11,840 bases of DNA from Burkholderiaceae bacterium (GTDB lineage: Bacteria > Pseudomonadota > Gammaproteobacteria > Burkholderiales > Burkholderiaceae_C): NCBI GenBank assembly GCA_017999135.1, contig JAGOBT010000014.1:1-11840 (forward strand). Direction: 5' to 3'. Made by a program: the position numbers and the translations under genes. Position 1 is the first letter of the stretch; every line of letters starts with the position of its first letter. This document shows, one piece after another, positions 7,373 to 11,840 of this stretch. The notes beneath the pieces were generated by a model. That model was not told the origin of the DNA. It worked only from the letters and a program-made list of their open reading frames with translations, and made no database searches.

Positions 7373-9292
7373 TCATCGACTCACGCTGCTGAGCAGCGCG
7401 TCGAACAGCGTCTGCGCGGTCTGCAGCAGCTTGGCGGCGGCCTGGTAGCTTTGCTGGAACTGGATCAGCCGCGCCGCTTCCTCGTCGAGGTTCACGCCCA
7501 CGTCGGCACTGAGCTCGGCACGCGCGCGCGCGGCCACGGCGGCGGTGTTGTCGGCCGAGGCCACCGCACCCTGCACCCGCACACCCACGTCGGCCAGCAC
7601 ATTGGCATAGGCATCGGCCACGGTGGTGCCGTCGATCAGGCCACGGTTGGCCAGGTCGTCGAAGCGCAGCGCATTGCCGTTGCTGGCCGCCGGGTGGCTG
7701 GTGGGCGCCAGGCTGATGCGGTCGCCGCTGCGCGGCAGGCCGTTCAGTGCCAGGGCCAGGCCGTCATGGCGAATGGGCGTGCCGGCGCTGAAGCTGCCGG
7801 TGGCCAGCGGGTTGTCGCCGGCGTCCAGCAGCTCGTAGCCCCCGGCGTCGTCGGTGAAGCGCAGTGTCATCGCCTGGTAACCGCTGGCCGGCGCGGCCTC
7901 GACCGTCAGCGCGGCGATGGTGGCGGTGCCGGTGTTGGCCGGGTGGGTGACGCCGGTCATCGGGTTGGCGGCAGCCAGGCCACGCGGGTTCTTCAGCACC
8001 ACGGTCAGGCCCGCAGCCGCGTTGGACACCGGCTTGAGCAGGAACGAATCGCCCGGCGCCGGCGCATTCGGGCCGATGGTGATGGTGAAGCCGTCGACGG
8101 TGTCGCCATCGTTCACCGGCGGGAACACCTTGCCGTCCGACAGGCGTGTCAGCGTGTACTGGGCGCCGTTGGCGGCGTCGGGCTCGAGCCGGTATTCACT
8201 GGCCACCAGCGCGCCCGGGTCGGCGATGGTGATGTCGACACTGGCGATGTAGTTGCCGCCGTCATCGCGGGCGTTGTCGCCGGCCGGCAGGGCTTGCGGG
8301 CCCTGCAGCTTGAACAGCGGGCTGCCAGCCTGGCCCTGCAGATCCAGCCCCAGCGCCTGCTGGTTGTTCAGCGCCAGGCCCAGGCCCGACACCAGCTGGC
8401 CCAGCCGGTTGCGCGCATCGGCCAGGTCGTTCTGCTGAAAGCGCAGCAGCCCGGCCACCTGGCCTTCGCCAATGGCGTCCGTCGGCAGCTGGGCGATCTG
8501 GCCGCCGATGTTGATGGCCACGCCGATGCGGCTGTTGTCATGCGGGTCGGCCTGCGGCACCAGCTTGAACGACGCGCCGCCCAGCACCAGCGTCTGGCCA
8601 TTGCCCACGTAGACCGCCACCGTCTGGTCGGGGCTTTGCACCGTCTGCACCTGGAACTGGCTGCCGATGCGGCGCACCAGCTCGTCGCGCTGGTCAAGCA
8701 GCTCGTTCGGGCTGTGGCCGCGGTTGGTGGCCGCGGCGATGGCCAGGTTGAGCTTGGCCATCTCGGTGGCCAGGGTGTTCACTTCTGCCAGGCCGCCCTG
8801 CACGTCGTGCACCAGGTTGGCCTGCAGCGACTCGATCTGGTCGGACGACGAGCGCGCCAGCGACGCAAAGTCTTCCAGCCGGCCCAGCACCGCCTGGCGC
8901 GCGGCCAGGTCCGACGGGTTGGTCGCCACGTCGGCAAAGGCGTTGAAGATCTGCGTGGCAGCCTGGCCCAGGCCCGCCTCGCCGCTGGCAAACACCTTCT
9001 CCAGCTGCGACAGCATGTCGCGCCGCACGCCGTCGGCCGCCGCGGCCGAGCCGGTGGCCACCGCCTGCTGGGCCAGGAACATGTTGGCCGCCCGGGTGAC
9101 GGTGGACACCGTGACCCCGCGCCCGAAGTAGCCCGAGCCGTTGTAGGCGCTGCCGGCCGTGGACAGCTCCACCGACTGGCGTGAATAGCCCGGCGTGTTG
9201 GCATTGGCGATGTTGTTGCTGGTGGTCAGCAACTGGGCGTTGGCGGCGTACAACGCCGTCGTGCCCAGGGACATCAGCGAGGAGGTGGTCAT
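7373..9292 (-). CDS. flgK: Flagellar hook-associated protein FlgK
   Basis: The product (640 residues from the chosen start) is the first hook-filament junction protein. The N-terminus MTTSSLMSLGTTALYAANAQ and the motif NNIANANTPGYSRQ (residues 26-39) are the axial-protein signature. The C-terminus EEAARLIQFQQSYQAAAKLLQ with terminal LFDALLSSVSR is the matching helix. The frame is open further upstream, to 9388 or beyond, but that extension reads through the structured repeat, and family alignment places the start at the ATG at 9292, just before SSLMSLG. The Shine-Dalgarno sequence is poor. The large central region contains two related beta-rich modules, at about 360-422 and 467-532. The gene follows flgJ after an unusually long, hairpin-rich 181-bp gap, so a separate promoter is possible, but I see no convincing sigma-28 consensus in it. 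Confidence 0.96.
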   Translation of the reverse strand: MTTSSLMSLGTTALYAANAQLLTTSNNIANANTPGYSRQSVELSTAGSAYNGSGYFGRGVTVSTVTRAANMFLAQQAVATGSAAAADGVRRDMLSQLEKVFASGEAGLGQAATQIFNAFADVATNPSDLAARQAVLGRLEDFASLARSSSDQIESLQANLVHDVQGGLAEVNTLATEMAKLNLAIAAATNRGHSPNELLDQRDELVRRIGSQFQVQTVQSPDQTVAVYVGNGQTLVLGGASFKLVPQADPHDNSRIGVAINIGGQIAQLPTDAIGEGQVAGLLRFQQNDLADARNRLGQLVSGLGLALNNQQALGLDLQGQAGSPLFKLQGPQALPAGDNARDDGGNYIASVDITIADPGALVASEYRLEPDAANGAQYTLTRLSDGKVFPPVNDGDTVDGFTITIGPNAPAPGDSFLLKPVSNAAAGLTVVLKNPRGLAAANPMTGVTHPANTGTATIAALTVEAAPASGYQAMTLRFTDDAGGYELLDAGDNPLATGSFSAGTPIRHDGLALALNGLPRSGDRISLAPTSHPAASNGNALRFDDLANRGLIDGTTVADAYANVLADVGVRVQGAVASADNTAAVAARARAELSADVGVNLDEEAARLIQFQQSYQAAAKLLQTAQTLFDALLSSVSR

Positions 9293-9383
9293 GCCGGCAG
9301 GCGGAAGTTCGGTCCAAGCGGCCGCTGCGGAACCGGCTTCGCCGGGCCGCTGGGGGCGCCCCCTTGGGGGGGCAGAGGCCGGA

Positions 9384-9405
9384 CACAAACGGCGCGCCGT
9401 TTGTG
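9384..9405. repeat. Perfect 22-bp palindrome inside the flgJ-flgK element
   Basis: The half-site CACAAACGGCG (9384-9394) is followed directly by its exact complement CGCCGTTTGTG (9395-9405), and two further flanking bases (9382 and 9407) also pair after one mismatch. It can be read as a cruciform or RNA stem, or as a dimeric protein site. It sits in the middle of the larger structured element, 92 bp upstream of the flgK start. Confidence 0.85.
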
Positions 9406-9416
9406 CCTGCCGAGGG

Positions 9417-9435
9417 GCTGGGCCTCTGGCCCAGC
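9417..9435. repeat. Eight-pair hairpin with three-base loop in the flgJ-flgK gap
   Basis: GCTGGGCC (9417-9424) pairs perfectly with GGCCCAGC (9428-9435) around TCT. The hairpin would form in RNA of either strand. It competes with the longer-range pairing of 9373-9380 with 9421-9428, so the two folds are mutually exclusive. No T-run follows in the flgJ-to-flgK direction. Confidence 0.7.
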
Positions 9436-9464
9436 GCGGCCTGCAAGGCCGACGGAGGCGCTAC

Positions 9465-9473
9465 GGGGGGGGG
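9465..9473. repeat. Nine-base G run abutting the flgJ stop codon
   Basis: Nine consecutive G on the plus strand (nine C on the coding strand) directly follow the flgJ TGA at 9474-9476. Such a run is prone to slippage and to sequencing error. Because it lies after the stop codon, a length change would not alter FlgJ. It marks the outer edge of the structured gap. Confidence 0.9.
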
Positions 9474-10673
9474 TCATGCTTCGCGCTGCAGACGCAGCGT
9501 GGTGTTGATCACCTGCCCCAGCTTCTGGCCATAGAGCGGGTCGGTGGCATAGCCGGCCTTCTGCAGGCCCATGGCGAAGGCCTTGGCGTCACCCGCGCGC
9601 TCCAGCACCTTGGCGTAACGCGGGCTGTCCTTCATCAGCCGGGCATAGTCGGCGAAGGACTCGGCCTCATTGGCATAGGCACGGAACTTCTGGATCATCT
9701 TGCGCGGCTGGCCGCCGATGTATTCGGTGGTGGTCACCTCCACCGTGGGGCCGGTCCAGCTGCCACCGGCCTTGATGCCGAACAGGTTGTGGCTGTGGGT
9801 GCCATCGCGGCCGATGATCTCGCGCTTGCCCCAGCCGGTCTCCAGCGCGGCCTGGGCCAGCATGAAGGGCGCGGGGATGCCGGTCTCGGCCTGCACCGCC
9901 ACCGCCGCCTCGGTGTGCTGCTGCACGAAGCCGGCGGCACTCTTCTCAGGCACCCTGGGCGTGGACTTGGCGTCGGCCACGGTGGGCAGGCTGTTGTTGG
10001 CCTGCGTGGTGCTGGGGATCGGGCCGGGCACCAGGGCCATCTGGCGCTGCAGCTGGCGCTCGATCAGCGCCGTCAGGCCGCCGGGGCTGGCTGCCTGCCG
10101 GGCGTCCAGCGCCAGGTCGACCGTGCCATCGGCTTCAGCGGGGTTCACGCAGTGCTCGGGCGCGTCGGCCACCAGGCCGGCCAGTTCGGCCGACAGGCTG
10201 GGCCGCTGCAGCAGGCCGGGTTGCGCTGGCGCCGCCACCTCGGGCTTGCCGGCGGTGTGGCGTGCGGCCTGCAGGGCGGCATCGGCCAGCGGCTGGCCGC
10301 TGCGCTCGGCGGCACCGGTAACACCGGCAGGCTGCCGGATGTGGCCCATCTGCCGGTCCAGTTGGCGGGCGATGACCTCGGACAGTCCGCCAGGCCGGCC
10401 GGCGGTCTTGCTGGCCAGCTGGGCGTCGAGCATCTCGGTGCCCAGTTTGCTGCCGGCGTTGTCCATCAGGCCGGACGCCTGGGTGGACGCGCGCATCGTC
10501 TTGAGCAGCTCACCCATGAACAGCGACTCGAACTGCTTGGCCGCCTCGCGCGCCGCGCCCTTGGGGTCGCTGCCGGCCGAGCGCTTGAGGTTGTCCAGGT
10601 TGCGGCCATCGCTGGCCAGCTTGACGTCCGACACACTGCTGCCGGGCATCGGCAGGTTCGACAAGGTTCCCAT
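9474..10673 (-). CDS. flgJ: Flagellar rod cap and peptidoglycan hydrolase FlgJ
   Basis: The 399-residue product combines the two usual FlgJ parts. Residues about 30-109 are the rod-binding cap domain (AAKQFESLFMGELLKTMR, then GTEMLDAQLASKTAGRPGGL). Residues about 245-399 are the glucosaminidase-like (GH73) domain that opens the cell wall for the rod. The motif LAQAALETGWG places the expected catalytic acid at E278, followed by HNLFGIKAGGSW and a C-terminal YATDPLYGQKL segment typical of the family. The protein is longer than enteric FlgJ (about 313 residues) because the linker is about 130 residues long. The linker repeats the end of the cap domain (residues 94-109 and 197-212). No signal peptide is seen, as expected for export through the flagellar apparatus. 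The ATG start lies 2 bp after the flgI stop codon with a good Shine-Dalgarno sequence, indicating translational coupling. Confidence 0.97.
   Translation of the reverse strand: MGTLSNLPMPGSSVSDVKLASDGRNLDNLKRSAGSDPKGAAREAAKQFESLFMGELLKTMRASTQASGLMDNAGSKLGTEMLDAQLASKTAGRPGGLSEVIARQLDRQMGHIRQPAGVTGAAERSGQPLADAALQAARHTAGKPEVAAPAQPGLLQRPSLSAELAGLVADAPEHCVNPAEADGTVDLALDARQAASPGGLTALIERQLQRQMALVPGPIPSTTQANNSLPTVADAKSTPRVPEKSAAGFVQQHTEAAVAVQAETGIPAPFMLAQAALETGWGKREIIGRDGTHSHNLFGIKAGGSWTGPTVEVTTTEYIGGQPRKMIQKFRAYANEAESFADYARLMKDSPRYAKVLERAGDAKAFAMGLQKAGYATDPLYGQKLGQVINTTLRLQREA
10038..10394 (-). repeat. Internal duplication in the FlgJ linker (two 48-bp copies, 309 bp apart)
   Basis: Codons 94-109 (10347-10394) encode PGGLSEVIARQLDRQM and codons 197-212 (10038-10085) encode PGGLTALIERQLQRQM. 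Eleven of 16 residues are identical. About 35 of 48 bases match by hand count, and the offset is exactly 103 codons. The first copy is the normal end of the cap domain. The second lies just ahead of the hydrolase domain, so the intervening linker looks like the product of an in-frame duplication or expansion. Confidence 0.75.
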
Positions 10674-10675
10674 GG

Positions 10676-11770
10676 TCAGATCACCTCGATTTCCGCGTTC
10701 AGGGCGCCGGCGGACTTCATGGCCTGCAGGATGGCCTGCAGGTCCTGTGGCGAGGCGCCCAGGGTGTTGAGGGCACGCACCACGTCAGCCAGCTTGGCAC
10801 CGGCGGGCAGGTGCATCAGCTGCCCACCCTGCTGGGTGATGGCGATGTCGTTCTTCTCGGTCTGCACCGTCTGCCCGCCGGCCAGCGCATTGGGCTGGCT
10901 GACCTGCGGCGTGGAATTGACGGTGACGGTGAGCGAGCCATGCGCCACCGCGCAGCTGCCCAGGGTGACCGCCTCGTTCATCACCACCGAGCCGGTGCGC
11001 GAATTGATCACCACCCGGGCGGCGGGCCGCTGCAGCGGCACATCCAGGTTTTCCAGGTCGGCCACGAAGGCCACGTGGTCGGCCGGCTGCGCCGGCATGC
11101 GCACCTTCACCACCCGGCCGTCCACGGCCTGCGCGGTGCCGGGCCCCTTGGCCCGGTTGATGGCCTCGGCCACTGCCCGGGCGGTGGCGAAGTCGTTGCT
11201 CTGCAGGTCGAACTGCAGCACGCCGTTGTGGCTCATGGCCATCGGCACGGCGCGTTCCACCGTGGCGCCCTCGGGCACGCGGCCGGCCGCCAGGTGGTTG
11301 ATCTGCACCTTGGCACCGCCGGCCGCCGCGCCGGCGCCGCCGACGATCAGGTTGCCCTGGGCGATGGCGTAGATCTGGCCGTCGGTGCCGCGCAGCGCGG
11401 TCTGCAGCAGCATGCCGCCGCGCAGGCTCTTGGCATTGCCGGCCGACGACACGTTGACATCGATGCGCTGCCCCGGCTGGGCAAACGGCGGCAGGTCGGC
11501 CGTCACCACCACGGCGGCCAGGTTGCGCGGCTGCATCGTCACGCCAGGCGGCAGGGTGATGCCGTTCTGCTGCAGGAAGGCGGCCAGCGCCTGCGGCGTG
11601 AACGGCGCCTGGGTGGACTGGTCGCCGGTGCCGTCCAGCCCGAACACCAGGCCAAAGCCGGTGAGCTGGTTGGGCCGCACGCCCTGCACCTTGGCCACCT
11701 CCTTGAGGCGGGCGGCCTGCACCGGCCACCACACAGCCGCGCTGGCGGCGAACAGGCTGACCAGCACCAC
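10676..11770 (-). CDS. flgI: Flagellar P-ring protein FlgI
   Basis: The 364-residue product forms the P ring around the rod in the periplasm. The family core is unmistakable: ARLKEVAKVQGVRPNQLTGFGLVFGLDGTGDQSTQ, then VSSAGNAKSLRGGMLL, AIAQGNLIVGG, CAVAHGSLTVTV near 275, and a C-terminal LADVVRALNTLGASPQDLQAILQAMKSAGAL. A hydrophobic stretch ending VQA before ARLKEV is the Sec signal peptide. The start is uncertain: the first usable codon is GTG at 11770, with a second GTG immediately after it. That leaves no basic residues at the N-terminus, while the frame stays open to the window edge and encodes RLLRL just upstream. The stop codon overlaps the flgJ start region, with 2 bp between them. flgH would be expected beyond the right edge. 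Confidence 0.96.
   Translation of the reverse strand: MVLVSLFAASAAVWWPVQAARLKEVAKVQGVRPNQLTGFGLVFGLDGTGDQSTQAPFTPQALAAFLQQNGITLPPGVTMQPRNLAAVVVTADLPPFAQPGQRIDVNVSSAGNAKSLRGGMLLQTALRGTDGQIYAIAQGNLIVGGAGAAAGGAKVQINHLAAGRVPEGATVERAVPMAMSHNGVLQFDLQSNDFATARAVAEAINRAKGPGTAQAVDGRVVKVRMPAQPADHVAFVADLENLDVPLQRPAARVVINSRTGSVVMNEAVTLGSCAVAHGSLTVTVNSTPQVSQPNALAGGQTVQTEKNDIAITQQGGQLMHLPAGAKLADVVRALNTLGASPQDLQAILQAMKSAGALNAEIEVI
10681..10687 (-). promoter_or_regulatory. Ribosome-binding site of flgJ inside the end of flgI
   Basis: GAGGTGA on the minus strand lies within the last codons of flgI, seven bases before the flgJ ATG. It is the best Shine-Dalgarno match in the window and supports the chosen flgJ start and coupling to flgI translation. 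Confidence 0.8.
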
Positions 11771-11821
11771 CAGGCGCAGCAGGCGGTCGGGGGCGAACTG
11801 TCGGGACCAAGCGCGTCCAAA

Positions 11822-11840
11822 CCAAGCGGCCGCCGCGGAA
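11822..11840. repeat. Second copy of the structured element's end, cut by the window edge
   Basis: CCAAGCGGCCGCCGCGGAA at the right edge matches 9314-9332 at 18 of 19 bases (C for T at the 13th position), in the same orientation. It lies 51 bp upstream of the flgI GTG start, as the other copy lies 21 bp upstream of flgK. The rest of the element, if present, is outside the window. Confidence 0.65.

Larger units (their letters stand above)
9314..9467. repeat. Composite hairpin-rich intergenic element between flgJ and flgK
   Basis: Most of the flgJ-flgK gap is made of short inverted repeats packed end to end. They are CCGGC/GCCGG at 9333-9345; the palindrome GGGGGCGCCCCC at 9352-9363 overlapping a GCCCCC/GGGGGC stem to 9373; CAGAGGCC at 9373-9380 pairing with GGCCTCTG at 9421-9428 around the 22-bp palindrome 9384-9405; an 8-bp stem at 9417-9435; and GGCCT/AGGCC at 9438-9450. 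The 19-base end at 9314-9332 recurs at 11822-11840 with one difference. This looks like a dispersed, REP- or BIME-like non-coding repeat of the kind common in GC-rich beta-proteobacteria. The family and true borders are not established here. It could stabilise or attenuate the transcript between flgJ and flgK. Confidence 0.7.

Noticed and set aside
9293..9388. Longer FlgK with a 32-residue N-terminal extension
   Set aside because: The extension is translated repeat sequence, and the family's N-terminus aligns at the internal ATG at 9292.
9293..9473. Sigma-28 (FliA) promoter for flgK in the long gap
   Set aside because: No TAAA-like element with a correctly spaced GCCGATAA-like element was found. 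A promoter may exist but cannot be supported from the sequence.
9289..9477. Possible small protein encoded in the flgJ-flgK gap (minus strand, about 62 codons)
   Set aside because: It is made entirely of the hairpin repeat sequence and overlaps the flgK start. The translation has no features beyond those forced by the repeats.
9195..11372. A 725-codon plus-strand frame antisense to flgJ and most of flgI
   Set aside because: It runs through flgJ, the structured gap and flgI, has no recognisable family, and its composition mirrors third-position bias of the real genes.
1..11840. CRISPR array, insertion sequence, tRNA gene or prophage remnant
   Set aside because: No regularly spaced repeats, transposase or integrase frames, or cloverleaf sequences were seen. 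The coding content is continuous chromosomal-type genes.

Overview
The window is about 11.8 kb of very GC-rich, densely coding DNA. The protein sequences (FlgI, FlgJ, FlgK and FlgL of beta-proteobacterial type, an ANTAR response regulator, an EAL-HDOD protein) suggest a motile member of the Burkholderiales. This assignment rests on protein resemblance and composition, not on a database search. Except for the first 369 bases, every gene I can support lies on the minus strand, so transcription runs from the right edge towards the left.

Layout by coordinate. Bases 1-369 (+) are the C-terminal part of a DUF900-type alpha/beta hydrolase, which converges with the next gene. Bases 386-991 (-) encode an ANTAR-type RNA-binding response regulator. 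Bases 1038-4814 (-) encode a soluble histidine kinase with about eight PAS domains and a HisKA_2/HATPase core. Bases 4923-6122 (-) encode a degenerate EAL plus HDOD signalling protein. Bases 6156-7352 (-) are flgL, 7373-9292 (-) flgK, 9474-10673 (-) flgJ and 10676-11770 (-) flgI. There are no tRNA or rRNA genes, insertion sequences or CRISPR arrays that I can recognise.

How the genes work together. In transcription order, flgI (P ring), flgJ (rod cap and muramidase), flgK and flgL (hook-filament junction) are the usual distal end of a flagellar flg operon. The EAL-HDOD gene starts 33 bp after flgL and may be co-transcribed. Next comes a kinase/regulator pair of the PdtaS/PdtaR kind (HisKA_2 kinase with ANTAR regulator), which would act on RNA by antitermination rather than on DNA. 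A link between this pair and motility is inferred only from position.

Non-coding structure is concentrated in the 181-bp flgJ-flgK gap. This gap holds a hairpin-rich composite element with a perfect 22-bp palindrome. Its flgK-proximal end recurs with 18 of 19 bases matching at the extreme right edge, upstream of flgI. The other structural oddities are a duplicated 16-residue segment in the FlgJ linker, an apparently shared module in FlgK (twice) and FlgL (once), and a small decamer tandem repeat before the kinase gene. I see no clear evidence of a wholly new system.
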